64,000 nucleotides of DNA from Euphorbia lathyris (lineage: Eukaryota; Streptophyta; Magnoliopsida; Malpighiales; Euphorbiaceae). The stretch's first letter is position 1; each line of letters opens with the position of its first letter. Location of the stretch: positions 33,075,501 through 33,139,500 of the forward strand of contig NC_088915.1 of assembly GCF_963576675.1 (NCBI RefSeq). Reading direction: 5' to 3'. This document shows, piece after piece, positions 1-11,451 of the stretch. The notes below the pieces were generated by a model. The model ran no database searches. It had not been told where the DNA came from and was given only the letters and a program-made list of their open reading frames with translations. The position numbers and the translations under genes are program-made.

Positions 1-1125
1 AAATAAAATGATGTTAATTTGTGAAATTAGTTCAATGCGTCGTGGCACCGGGCATTGAACATGCTTTAATTTTAGAATTAATGACAACCCAAATTTCAGT
101 GGGAGCAGAATTGATAATTCTGCATAATTGGGCTTTCACAGGCCTTAGTCATAAATTGGTAAAATTAAAACGGTTTCACCCTAAGTAACTCAGTTTAACT
201 AAAAGACTTAAGTGTATATGGATTTGTCATGATCATGCATTATGTTTATTTTGACTAACCCCGATACAATTTTTTTTAATTAATAGAGTTCTATGGGCCC
301 AAATATGAAGTTGGTTGTAAATTTAATTTCAATTTTGGAAATATGGCTTGCGAGCCACTATTATTTTGTAATTAGATTAGGCTTTTCATTTGATGTAATT
401 AAATGTAATCAAAGCCCATGAAGGAAGCTCAGATGAGTCAATGCCCTGGTGGAAGCCCATAAGCAACCAGAAAAGCCTAAGATGTTCTTAGATCATTTTA
501 GCCTGTATTAGTAGGCCCATAGGATGTCTATTGTTTATTTACTCTCTGTAAGATATCCAATATAAGTAGGAATGTAGTATGATCACCAGATCATCTCACG
601 TCTTTGTATGTTAAGCCAATCACCTAATTTAATCTGGAATGAAAATATTGAGTCGATTAAAAGTGCTATCCTGATTCACAGCTCTTCCTCCTAAGTAATG
701 TTGCAGTGTGCGTCATGCCCTAGCTGAGTACATTATAGTAGTTAGTGGGTCGTCGAGTGTTAAGATACTTTGGTATAGTTAACATGTGAATGGAGGTTGG
801 ACTCAACATGGGGTAGTCATTTAGCTCAAAGCAGGCCCCTAAGCACATATGAGTTACGTGTCAAGATGCTCATCAACCAAGAGTTCTCTAGCAAGGAGAT
901 TTGGATAGTTTATTTATCCTACCAAATCTTTCAATTGTTGGTTAGCGAGCCCTAGTTCGGCTAATTATTGTCGGTTTGTGGATCTTGGTATAAATATCCA
1001 AATCATATCACCACACGAATTAGGAACAGATTAATAATTTGAGTATTTGGAAAATCAATACCTTAAAATTCCAACTCTTTATTTTTCTACTTGTAGAATC
1101 AAATCAAATACACTAAACAACCTTA
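1..1125. other. AT-rich sequence without recognisable gene
   Basis: No open frame of useful length and no recognisable family. It lies directly upstream of a copia gag remnant and may be leader or LTR sequence of that old element, but I find no primer binding site or matching LTR partner in the window. Confidence 0.4.
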
Positions 1126-1782
1126 ATGGCAACAATAAGTAGTTCACTCAGACCACTCCTGGAAAAAGAGAAGCTGTCAGAGATGAACTTCCTTGATTGG
1201 TCTATGAACATGCTAATTGTTCTTAGGCACGAGGCAATGGAGTACGTGCTTAATGCTTCGTTTCCACGGGCTCATCTGACTGGTTGAGGCACTACTGAGG
1301 AAGCTTTGGCGCAGTACGACCGACATGTTAAGGACGACAGAGAGATGTCATATATAATGCTTGGTACAATGGTTCCTGATCTGCAAAAGAAGTTCATGGA
1401 TCAGCATGCTTATGATATGGTGGACTCTTTGAAGAAGATGTTCCAGGATCAAGCACGTTACCTGACAACCAAGGCATTGATCACCACTACAATACAGGCT
1501 GGTACTTCTGTTAGCACACATGTGCTAAAGATGAAAGGCTACATCGATAGCTTATCGAGGTTGGTTGCACCAGTCACTAGTGAAACTCAGGTGGACATCA
1601 TTCTGGGCTCGGTTCTGGAGTCCTACAACAACTTTATTCTGAACTACAATATGCAGGATCAGAATAAATCCATTATGAAGCTGCATGGTATGCTAAAACA
1701 AACTGAGCAGTCCATAAAGAGGACCTCAGAGGTATTGCTGGTTAGTAAGGGCAACATGGCAAGAGGAAGCCAGAAGGCTAAG
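1126..1782 (+). pseudogene. Ty1/copia gag remnant (UBN2-like)
   Basis: The frame opens with ATG at 1126 (MATISSSLRPLLEKEKLSEM...), is broken by a TGA at 1285-1287 and reopens to about 1782. The text has the layout of copia capsid proteins: an N-terminal segment with NFLDWSMNM, then a helical UBN2-type segment with MKGYIDSLSRLV and a long run ending KGNMARGSQKAK. The nucleocapsid zinc knuckle and all of pol that should follow are absent. Instead the sequence changes at about 1782-1787 into a beta-1,3-glucanase fragment. Gag assembles the virus-like particle in the cytoplasm; this copy is dead. The family call rests on motif recognition, and the subfamily is not determined. Confidence 0.75.
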
Positions 1783-1786
1783 TGTA

Positions 1787-2185
1787 AGTATAGGCACATA
1801 TGTCTCCAATTTCATGTCAGCTACTTCGCTTGTTTCATTTTTGCAACTTGAGAAACTTGCCCACATTCGAATTTATGATGTTGACCCGTAAATCCTCAAA
1901 GCCTTGGCGAAGACTAAGATCCGGGTCATAATCAGTGTACCTAATAACCATATTCTTGCAATTAGATCTTCTAATTCAACAGTAGCTTCATGGATTGGCC
2001 GGAATGTTGTTGCTTACTTGTCGGAGATTTTAATTACTGCATTTGCTGTCGGAGATGGGGTTTTAACTACTGATCCTTCTTTAGCTCCTTTGTTTATGGT
2101 TGCTATTGAGTACTTTAGTTGCAGCAAATTTGCATACACAAATCAAAATTTCAACTCCACATGCTGCGTTAGTATATTTCCACGC
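1787..2185 (+). pseudogene. Broken GH17 glucan endo-1,3-beta-glucosidase fragment
   Basis: Translation from about 1787 gives the N-terminal half of a plant GH17 endo-1,3-beta-glucanase: a start resembling IGT...SATSLVSFLQL, then IRIYDVDP, ALAKTKIRVIISVPNN, SSNSTVASWIGRNVV and ITAFAVGDGVLTT. These enzymes are secreted or GPI-anchored and hydrolyse callose or fungal glucan. A TAA at 1889-1891 interrupts the frame. Near 2111-2115 a small deletion shifts the frame, after which LVAANLHTQIKISTPHAA is read in the next frame. The signal peptide, the catalytic glutamates and the C-terminal half are missing. It abuts the copia gag remnant without a visible linker, so it may be a captured gene piece or a chance junction. 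Confidence 0.85.
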
Positions 2186-2201
2186 AAAAGACGAAGAACA
2201 C

Positions 2202-2226
2202 GAGAGAGAGAGAGAGAGAGGGGGGG
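2202..2226 (+). repeat. GA microsatellite with G run
   Basis: A run of GA dinucleotides passes into a poly-G stretch. It follows the glucanase fragment directly. Confidence 0.9.
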
Positions 2227-3914
2227 TTGAGGAGAGAGATTCATGAGGTGGAAGAATATATCTGGTGGATGGATGTAATTGGTTAACAAGAGGGTTGAAT
2301 ATGAATTTTACTTGTCTCTAGACTTAATTTACAAAAATATCTTTCTGATCATTTGACTAATTTTGCCACATATGCAATTTTTAACGGTGTTAACATTTTT
2401 AGCTGACTTTGCTAACAGAATGAACCTCAAGATACTTGTTTGCAAATTTTTAAACCACATAATTATGTTTAAAAATGGCCTAAACCATAGGATTTGTTTT
2501 TTTACTTTTTCTTAAAATAAATTCGCACATCATTTCTTAATTAAAAAGAAGTTAAATAAACCATAGAATTTTACCTTCTTAAAAATAACCATTAAAATTT
2601 TATATTTTTACTGTGATGAGATATTTTTTAGGGCAAAGTACGGAAAAAATGCTCGTAGTTTCCCTTATTTGTAAATAGAGGTATGTAGTATACTTTTTTT
2701 ACAAAACAAAGTATTTAAAATTAAATTTTCAAGTAATTGATGAAAATCAAGAAAATTTTCTAATTTTTTCAATTACATTTATATATTAACAAAACACAGA
2801 TTCTAAAATCAAATTGCAACTATGTAAAATGAATCGATTTAGTTAATAAACTGTAAAATTAATAAAAACGTAAAATTCCACCATATTATTTATTGTTTCG
2901 ATTTAGGAAGTTGTTTTTTACGGAGGTTGTATTTTGCTGATATGTAAAAATAATTTTTTCATATAAAAATATTTCTGGTTGTAATCAGAACTTAACTGTG
3001 TAATTGTAATACTTTATTTTGTAAATAAAATATACCACATATCTTTATTTGTAAACTTTTAAAACACACACATCTGTTTGTAAATTGGACAAACCACATG
3101 TATTTTTTTCCGTACTTTTCCCTATTTTTTTAACTTCCCATTTAATTCTGACGTCGAGCCTTTTTTTCATATTTAATTGGGTCTTTTACATGAAATTCAT
3201 ATATATAATAATATTTATTGTTTAATGAATATTAGTAATTTAATTAATGTAATATCAAAAATATAAGTTTTTATTTGAGAAATGTCAAATTTTGTAAGTG
3301 GTTTGGTCGAGGAAGTGGTAGTGGAAATTCATTAACTGCCCACTTGACTTAATGCATAATTTTATGGAGAAAGTTGTAAATAATTTTTAAAATTTGAATT
3401 TCCATGTAAATTTCCCTATTTAATTTCCCATTTGAATTTTTTTCTTATGCAAACATTTTATATATTTTTTTTGGTTCTTATTCTAATATAGTTTTAAATT
3501 TTAATATTAAATAATTCATTTCTAATATATATGTCAAGTTTTTATAAGATATGTAGTTAAATAAATTATAAGTTCAGTAATTAGTTTATTAGGTATATAT
3601 AGAAAATATTTTTTAGTATTTTTCAATAAAATTTAAAACTGTGCCCAAATAAAATTTTAAAATTTTTATCTCTTATTTTTTTTTTTTGTAATATATATAT
3701 AAGTGCCTTTATTGCACGTTATTGTATTCTTTGATTTTTGTCCATCACCCGTCAAAATTAGCCCCTCCAATTCTTATGGCATGGCTCTGCCATCTAGGCA
3801 ACCATTTAGGGCATCCGATTTAAGAAGGCTTCCAATTTAAAGTATATATTTCAATTAGAGTTTACGAATTCTAAATATATTTCAACTATACGAATTATTC
3901 AGATCTCAAGTGTT
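2227..3914. other. AT-rich intergenic sequence
   Basis: About 1.7 kb of strongly AT-rich sequence with no open frame, no recognised transposon ends and no RNA gene that I can see. Confidence 0.6.
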
Positions 3915-3921
3915 AAAAATT

Positions 3922-4034
3922 AGGAAAAATTATAAAATTGGATCAAATGGGAGAACCATTTACATATTTAACACATTTACTTAACATATTACATATCTAG
4001 ACTATGTTTGTGTGACTTTTCCAAAATACCCTTA
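3922..4034 (+). repeat. Left TIR of DNA transposon
   Basis: Matches the reverse complement of 17145-17258 with scattered substitutions. It ends at the shared block CCAAAATACC. Confidence 0.85.
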
Positions 4035-4077
4035 ATATATATATAACACTTAGAAGTTTTTTAGCCTTTCGTCTTTC

Positions 4078-4098
4078 GCCCCCCCCCCCCCCCCCCGT
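4078..4098 (+). repeat. Poly-C tract
   Basis: A long cytosine homopolymer inside the DNA transposon; its exact length is likely unreliable. Confidence 0.8.
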
Positions 4099-4237
4099 CC
4101 TGACTTCGCATATTGCGAAGATAATATTTGGTTTATTAGATGATTTCAATTTACAGATTTCGTGAAGTCTGGACGTGTTTTTAACAAAATTTGTGAAGTG
4201 GTATATAACAAAAAAAAAAAAAAGCACAACAACAAGG

Positions 4238-4345
4238 GATTCTAACATTAAAATCAAAACATTATCAAAATTTACAACAAGATTGCCACAATAACAACAT
4301 TAAAATCATAACATTATCAAAATTTACAACAAGATTGTCACAATA
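4238..4345 (+). repeat. Two ~52-bp tandem units
   Basis: The phrase CATTAAAATCA(A/T)AACATTATC followed by AAAATTTACAACAAGATTG occurs twice in tandem. A further piece of the same text resumes right of the copia insertion at 16304, so the copia element landed within the DNA transposon's internal repeats. Confidence 0.7.
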
Positions 4346-4476
4346 AACTCCTAACAAACCATTTCAAAGTCAAAGTAACGAATCTGGATGGAAATTTCCC
4401 CTTGTATTGGAAGTCCAAACCTTTTGGGATGAGAAATGGAAATCTAGACCTTTTGGGATGGATGTTTCACAGGTTC

Positions 4477-5917
4477 TGTAGAAACACCTTTCCACAAGAT
4501 TTTGATTTGACAAAATCATCCATGATTAAGAGGCAATTAAATTTAAATGCTTTGATTTAATTGTACTAATGTGTTTGTTCAATATTGAGTGCAAAAATAT
4601 ATATATAAAGTTAGACAGGACAAAAGTCAGCATAAGCCAAGCTGAGTTGAACGGAACTCAGCATGAAAGAATAGAAGCTGAGTGGAGTAGAACTCAGTAT
4701 CAGAAGTCTCCTTCAAAGTTCCCAGAACGAAGCTGACTAAATTAGAAGATTCCTTCAGAATTGTATAAACAGAACGGAGCTGACTAAGAAGGAACTCAGC
4801 ATGGAAGTTGAACATTCGAAGATAACGAATGGAGCTGAGTGACAGTCAGGACAGCATGAAGGATCCGTTCACTAAAGGACAAAGTCTGCCTATCTTCTGC
4901 ACCAATAATTGAAGCCTCGAAAATACACAGAAGACTAATTCCAAGAAACATGGGTCAATGGATTATTGGTAAAAGACAACTGCCACAAAAAGACAAGTCT
5001 TTAGGAAGAAGACAAGGCTGACACCTGAAGAAAACAGATGACAGGATTGGCCTGCAAAACTAAAGCTGACCAGAAGCTGTCTACTAAAAGAGCCGTTTTG
5101 GAATCAACGGACACACCAAATTCAAACGGTCTAATCTCCAGAATTCATCTATAAAATGAACAAGGATTTCACTTGGACATTAGCCGAATTACAAAGAAGA
5201 AAAATCCAATAGAGAAATCTTCAAAGCACTCAAATACAAAGATCTTACACTAAATCTTCTATTCTTTGTGTAAATGCTAGAGTGATTCTGTGTAATCTTC
5301 TAAAGTGTTCTTTACTGAAAAGAGAACAAGTGTTTATCAATTGTAATATTGAGAGTGTATGCTGAGTGCTTGGTTGTAAGCATTCAATGGTAGAAAAATC
5401 TAAGTGCTGGGTTGTAGTACTTAGTAGGAGCTGAGTAGACAAATAGAGGACGTACTCTTGCATACTCACTTCCTTGTAAAGGGTTTGTGCTCTACCTTGA
5501 AAGAGCTCAGTATTGGATTGAAAATCCCAGGAGGAACTGGGGACTGGACGTAGGCAGAGAGGCCGAACCAGGATAAGTCGTGCTGAGTAACTTCTAAACT
5601 CTTTCTCTCAATATATATATATATGTGCATGTGTTGCTTGTGATATTTACTCAGCATATAAATTGTTAAAACTGAAACTGAGTAAATCTGAGTGCTGAGT
5701 TGGAAGCTGACCTCTCAAGTGTCAATTCCCAACTCTCAAGTCAAGCAGTCTTAGTCAGCATAGAACTAAAACTGTCTGACTAATCAATCGGCCGTGCTGA
5801 CCAACACGCTGAGTTAACAAACTCTTAAAATAACATTAAGTCAGCATAATTAAAAGCGAAAAGGTTACATTAGTTCCTATCCCCCCCCCCCTTGGAACTA
5901 ATTACTAGGGACCAACA
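4477..5917 (+). repeat. 5' LTR of copia element
   Basis: 1441 bp, TG...CA. It is crowded with the short word GCTGAG/GCTGAC and its complement, and contains a TATA box at 5150 and a poly-C tract near its 3' end. It matches 14816-16298. Confidence 0.93.
5150..5156 (+). promoter_or_regulatory. TATA box of copia 5' LTR
   Basis: TATAAAA lies in a conserved context in both LTRs (second copy at 15489). It is a plausible core promoter for the genomic RNA. Confidence 0.55.
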
Positions 5918-5919
5918 AG

Positions 5920-5931
5920 TGGTATCAGAGC
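5920..5931 (+). promoter_or_regulatory. Primer binding site (initiator tRNA-Met)
   Basis: TGGTATCAGAGC starts two bases after the LTR end. It is the standard copia site pairing with the 3' end of initiator tRNA-Met to prime minus-strand DNA synthesis. Confidence 0.95.
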
Positions 5932-5980
5932 TACTAAGCTCACTACTCAAAGATCTAACAATCTTGAGCTGATCCCGAAA

Positions 5981-7462
5981 ATGGATGAGAATAGCACTCG
6001 TTTCCTTCCCGGGAACCAAACAACACAGATACTCCCTGAGGGACTATCAATAACTAGGCCTCCCCTATTCTTTGGATCCAATTATACATTCTGGAAGAAT
6101 AGGATGAAGAACTTTATTCAAGCCACTAACATGAGTGCATGGCTTGCAATTGTTCATGGTCCACATGTGCCATACAAAACTGTTAACAATGAGAAAATTG
6201 TTAAAAGTGAAGCTGAGTGGACAAAGGATGACCTCAGAAAATTACAAAATAATGCTTCGGCTATCAATATGCTTCACTGTGCTCTAGATGCTGCAGAATA
6301 CAATAAGATTTCAGGTTGTGAGTCAGCACAGGAGATCTGGAAGAAGCTGGAAGTGACTTATGAAGGCACCAGCAAGGTCAAGGAATCCAAAGTGAACCAA
6401 CATATGCGATTGTATGAGCTGTTCGAGATGACTGACAATGAGGACATCTCAGCAATGAATGCCAGGTTCACCAACATAATAAATGAGCTGAAAAGACTCG
6501 GTAAGAATTTCGCTCAAGAAGAACAAGTGAAGAAGATCTTACGAAGCCTTCCCAAAAGCTGGCAAGCTAAGAAGACAGCTGTAGAGGAAGCTCAGGACCT
6601 GACCACATACAAATATGATGAGCTGATCGGTTCCTTGCTGGCCCATGAAATCTCCATGAAAAATTTTGAAGCTAAGGAGAAAACCGAAGATAAGAAGCAG
6701 AAATCATTAGTGATGAAAGCTGACTCCACTGAAGCTGAGTCATCTGATGATGAGGAAATGGCCATGTTCACTAGAAAGATGAAGAAGCTGTTCAGAAGAA
6801 ATGACAGAAACGGCAAAAGGTCATTCAGAAGAAGTGATAAATACAAAGCTGAGTCGAGTGACAAATACAAGAAGGACAGCTCCAAGTCTGTCACATGTTT
6901 TGAGTGCCATCAAACTGGGCACATCAAGTCAAGCTGTCCCAACCTTAAGAAGGAGAAGAAGGGAAGCAAAAAGGCTATGGTAGCAACATGGAGCGATAGT
7001 GATGAGTCAACCTCATCTGAAGCTGATGCAAATGAAACAGCCAACATATGCTTCATGGCTGACGATGCTGACCATTCTCAATCTGAGCATAATGACCTCT
7101 CTGATGAAACTGACCAGGAGGTACACACTAATGAGGTAACACCCTTACTCTTGTTTAGAAATGAGATGGTAAATGCCCTGAGTGATTTATATAAGCTAAC
7201 TAAAAAATGCAATAACAAAATAAAATCACTCAGCAGGCGATGTGACGAGATTGAAGAGGTCAAGCTGAGTGACCTCCGATATCTCCTCCAGGACAACTCA
7301 GATTTACATACCAACATGCAAATCATGCATAAGTTTGTCACGGAGGTCCAATCTGAGTCAAAGAAACTTAGAAAGGATGTCACAACCTTACAGAGTCAAG
7401 TAAATGGCTCAAATAGAAATAAACCCCATGCTGAGTACGCAAGTACTAGTCAGCATAAGTAA
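5981..7462 (+). CDS. gag: Copia Gag (DUF4219/UBN2 capsid plus zinc knuckle)
   Basis: A 493-residue protein. The N-terminal segment LFFGSNYTFWKNRMKNFI is the DUF4219-like start. A long helical UBN2 region follows, with AQEIWKKLEVTYEG and ILRSLPKSWQ. Near residues 305-318 is a CX2CX4HX4C zinc knuckle (CFECHQTGHIKSSC). The C-terminal third is acidic and serine-rich, then coiled-coil-like. Gag packages element RNA into virus-like particles. The start is the first ATG after the primer binding site, preceded by only a short leader. The TAA at 7460-7462 is in the same frame as pol; it may be a readthrough stop of the kind known in SIRE elements, or damage. Confidence 0.88.
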   Translation: MDENSTRFLPGNQTTQILPEGLSITRPPLFFGSNYTFWKNRMKNFIQATNMSAWLAIVHGPHVPYKTVNNEKIVKSEAEWTKDDLRKLQNNASAINMLHCALDAAEYNKISGCESAQEIWKKLEVTYEGTSKVKESKVNQHMRLYELFEMTDNEDISAMNARFTNIINELKRLGKNFAQEEQVKKILRSLPKSWQAKKTAVEEAQDLTTYKYDELIGSLLAHEISMKNFEAKEKTEDKKQKSLVMKADSTEAESSDDEEMAMFTRKMKKLFRRNDRNGKRSFRRSDKYKAESSDKYKKDSSKSVTCFECHQTGHIKSSCPNLKKEKKGSKKAMVATWSDSDESTSSEADANETANICFMADDADHSQSEHNDLSDETDQEVHTNEVTPLLLFRNEMVNALSDLYKLTKKCNNKIKSLSRRCDEIEEVKLSDLRYLLQDNSDLHTNMQIMHKFVTEVQSESKKLRKDVTTLQSQVNGSNRNKPHAEYASTSQHK

Positions 7463-7765
7463 TTCACTCAATGTGAGTGTTGTGGAAAAAGGGGGCACAC
7501 AAAAGATGTGTGTTGGCATAACAAGCGGATTGTCCAATGTGACTTCTGCGGAAGAATAGGGCATTCCACAAAAGTATGCTGGCATGCTCAACACAATAAT
7601 GCTGACTATACTCAGTACAACCCTCAAAGGGTACCTTTTTGTGACTTCTGTGGTAAGCCTAGCCACACTATAAAAGTATGTCGTCACAAGTTGAAATATG
7701 ACTTTGCACCTGTTTACACTAACAAGAAAGGACCCAAAAAGAATTGGGTACCTAAAAATGAATAA
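7463..7765 (+). CDS. Gag-pol linker with three extra zinc knuckles
   Basis: Same frame as gag, between the stops at 7460 and 7763. It encodes three consecutive CX2CX4HX4C knuckles: one right after the stop (CECCGKRGHTKDVC), one at about 7538 (CDFCGRIGHSTKVC) and one at about 7640 (CDFCGKPSHTIKVC). With the gag knuckle this makes four. They would be made only by readthrough of the upstream stop, so a Gag with one knuckle and a longer Gag-Pol with four is a possible arrangement. No internal start is convincing. Confidence 0.7.
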   Translation, partial: FTQCECCGKRGHTKDVCWHNKRIVQCDFCGRIGHSTKVCWHAQHNNADYTQYNPQRVPFCDFCGKPSHTIKVCRHKLKYDFAPVYTNKKGPKKNWVPKNE

Positions 7766-7771
7766 TTTAAA

Positions 7772-10700
7772 ATGCAGGTCAGTTTGACATGCGTGGAGAA
7801 ATCAAAACTTTGGTACATAGACAGCGCATGCTCAAGACACATGACAGGTGATGAAACTCAGTTCATCACACTAGAGCTTAAACGACGAGGTAGTGTAAGC
7901 TTTGGAGACAACAAGAAGCGTAAGATAGTTGGCTCAGGAACTATCAGAGGTAACCCTAAAATTGAGTCAGTCTCCTTAGTTAAAGGTCTCAAATATAATC
8001 TTCTAAGCGTAGCTCAGCTTTGCAAGAGTGGAAGAAAGGTTATATTTGATGATACTAAGTGTCAAATACTCGAGGGAAAAACAAATCATTTGATTTTAAC
8101 AGCCCCTCGTGTAGAAAATGTTTACATGTTGAGTTTGGAAAAACAATTTTCAAAAAATATATGCTTAGTGTCTAAAGAGGACAACTCCTGGCTATGGCAT
8201 AGGAGACTTGGGCATGTCAGCATGGACCTCCTAGCCAAATTAGCTAGAAAGAAACTAGTTGAAGGATTACCCAAACTAAAATATGAAAAAGATCAACTAT
8301 GTAATGCTTGTCAGCAAGGTAAACAAACCAAAAAGTCATTTCATAGCAAAAATATTGTCTCAACCAAAAGACCATTGGAATTACTACATTTGGATCTTTT
8401 CGGACCTATCCAGCCACTCAGCATGGGAGGTAAGAAATTTTTCTTAGTTATTGTAGATGATTTCTCTAGGTATACTTGGGTCATCTTGCTGAGTAGCAAA
8501 GATGAAACATTTTAGATGTTTACTACATTAGTCAAAAAGCTTGAAAATGACAAAGACCTAAGAGTAGTTCACATTAGGAGTGATAATGGTGGAGAATTAA
8601 AAAACCAAATGTTTGATGAATTCTGTGAAACTAATGGTATTGACCACAACTTCCCTGCCCCTAGAACTCCTCAACAGAATGGAGTTGTTGAAAGGAAGAA
8701 TAGGACAATAGTAGAAATTGCTAGGACAATGCTGAGTGAAAATAGGCTTCCAAAGTATTTTTGGGGAGAAGCTGTCAATACAGCATGTTATATATTGAAT
8801 AGGGCCTTGGTAAGACCTATATTAAAGAAAACTCCTTATGAACTTTGGAAAGGACGAAAGCCCAATATTGGATACTTTCGTGCCTTTGGGTGTAAATGTT
8901 TTATACTCAACACTAAGGATAATCTGGCAAAGTTTGATGCCAAAGCTGACGAAGCGATCTTTCTGGGGTACTCAACAAACAGTAAAGCATATAGAACTTA
9001 TAATAAAAGGACTCAGGTAGTAGAAGAGTCATTCCATGTAGATTTCGATGAAACTGACCCTGCAGGAAAAACAACTCAACACACAGAGGAAGAACCCAAC
9101 TCAGCTTCTGCTGACCAGAATGGACATGCTGAGTCATCAACACAAGATCTGACCAAAGGTAAAAACGAAACAGAAATTACCTTTGCTGACCAATCTGTTC
9201 CTGCAGAGATTGTAGAAACACCTGCTCCAAATGACTCAACATTGCCTAAAGAAATAAAAATTCCAAGAGGACATTCCGAAAAGTCCATTCTTGATGCTGC
9301 TGACAACAAGCTGATGACAAGAGATCAGCTTAGGAAGTTCATCAGCAACGTTGCCTTTGTATCAGTACATGAACCGAAGAACTTTGCTGATGCTGAGCAT
9401 GATGAATATTGGATCAATGCTATGCAAGAAGAGCTTGACCAATTCACAAGAAATGAGGTATGGGATTTAGTACCTAAGCCCAGAAATCAAAAGTCCATAG
9501 GGACTAAATGGGTTTTTAGAAACAAACTAGATGAGCATGGAAATGTTGTTAGGAACAAAGCTCGACTTGTAGCCCAAGGCTATAGTCAGCAAGAGGGCAT
9601 TGATTATGGTGAAACCTTTGCACCAGTTGCTAGATTAGAAGCTATACGTATATTGTGTGCATATGCCAGTTTCATGAACTTCAAATTGTATCAAATGGAT
9701 GTTAAAAGTGCATTTCTTAATGGCTTTATAAACGAAGAGGTATATCTTAATCAACCTCCTGGTTTTGAAGACCCAAAATTCCCAAACCACGTTTATAAAC
9801 TCAAGAAGGCCCTATATGGCCTGAAACAAGCTCCAAGAGCCTGGTATGAGAGGTTGACCAACTTCCTGCTGACCAGGAACTATGTCAGAGGAAAAGCTGA
9901 CACAACCTTGTTCATTAAGAAAAAGGGCAAACATACCCTACTTGCACAAATCTATGTAGATGACATAATATTTGGTGCTACTGACGAATCCTTGTGTCAA
10001 GAGTTTAGCAAACAGATGCAGACTGAGTTCAAAATGTCCATGATGGGGGAACTCAGCTTCTTCCTTGGACTTCAGATCAAGCAAGGTAAGAACGGCATCT
10101 TCATTAGTCAGTCCAAGTACACCAAGGAGATGTTAAAGAAGTTTGATATGGGAGACTGTAAGCCCATATCAACCCCTATGGGTACTGATACTGTCCTGTG
10201 CAAAGATGAGAAAAGTAAGTCAATAGATAGTAAACTTTATCGAGGTATGATATGCTCCTTACTTTATCTCACTGCTAGTAGACCTGATATACAGTACTCA
10301 GTATGTTATTGTGCAAGATATCAAGCTGACCCAAGGGAATCTCACTTAATTGCTGTAAAAAGAATTTTTAGATATTTGCAGAGCTCAGTTGATGCAGGTT
10401 TGTAGTATCCAACTTCAAATGACTTCACACTCATAGGATACACTGATGCTGACTATGGACGGGATAAGCTAGAACGTAAGAGTACTTCAGGAGGATGTCA
10501 TTTCCTTGGAAGCTGTCTAGTATCCTGGTTCAGCAAGAAGCAGTCATCAGTTGCTCTATCTATAACTGAAGCTGAGTACGTTGCTGCTGGAAGCTGTGTA
10601 GCTCAAGTCCTATGGATAAAGCAACAGCTTGAGGATTATGGAGTAAGAACTGAGACAATAGAGATCAAATGTGACAATAAAAGTGCCATTGATCTATCCA

Positions 10701-10900
10701 AGAATCCTATCCAACACAGCAGGATGAAGCATGTCAGCATAAGGCATCACTTCATCAGAGATCACGTACTAAAGGGTGAGATCAAGCTGACCTATGTGCC
10801 AACAAATGAACAGCTTGCAGATATCTTCACCAAGCCTTTGGCTCGTGAGCAATTTAACATACTAAGGGAAGCTATCGGTATGTCTAATCCTCTTCAATAA
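7772..10900 (+). pseudogene. pol: Copia Pol: protease, integrase, reverse transcriptase, RNase H
   Basis: One frame with in-frame TAG stops at 8513-8515 and 10403-10405, ending at the TAA at 10898. Domains in order: protease with WYIDSACSRHMTG (DSA where DSG is commoner); GAG pre-integrase zinc motif HRRLGH...CNAC; integrase core with D in LHLDLFGP, D in RSDNGGE and E in NGVVERKNR; reverse transcriptase with [29 protein letters not shown] and YVDD at 9953-9964; RNase H with GYTDADYG, SITEAEY and the C-terminal LADIFTKPL. The first stop cuts the integrase core between the first and second catalytic Asp. The second cuts between reverse transcriptase and RNase H. All catalytic motifs remain readable. 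Confidence 0.92.
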
Positions 10901-11451
10901 TTCTAAATATTTGAATAAATGTTGAGTGATTGTCATGCTGACTGATATCAATCTAGTAACTACTGCACATTGAGCTTAATAGTCTATGCTGAGTAGATAC
11001 AAATGTTGAGTAAATATTATGTGCTGAGTAGATAAACATATTGAGTAATCACCTTATGCTGAGTAGATGTACATGCTGAGTGATTAACGTATGTTGAGTT
11101 ACTAAGAGATAGAAAATCCATCTACGTAGAATTAAATACTCAGTATCATAAACGATTCATATCCTGGCAAACTGAGTAAAAGCCCACTTGTACCAATGAA
11201 CAATGACATGTGTAACAAATCATACCTAGAAAAACGCAAGTAATAATAAATACACATGCGCCGAACCTGTCATAAATGGCAGAATCTTTGTCGATTAAAG
11301 TCCCAAGAAGAAAACGGCTAGTCCATTAATTAGGAATGATTCAAGACTCTATAAGTAGTGGAAGGATCCCCACTCATTACTCTTTACGCTTAAAATCTTT
11401 TGAAATCGAATCCTTCTCTCTCCCTAAACCTTAAAACCTTCATCTGTAACA
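10901..11451 (+). other. Spacer between pol and third ORF
   Basis: Non-coding, AT-rich, with many TGCTGAGT-like words. A TATA-like CTATAAGTAG at about 11350 lies 100 bp upstream of the third ORF and could drive it or mark a subgenomic start. Confidence 0.5.
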
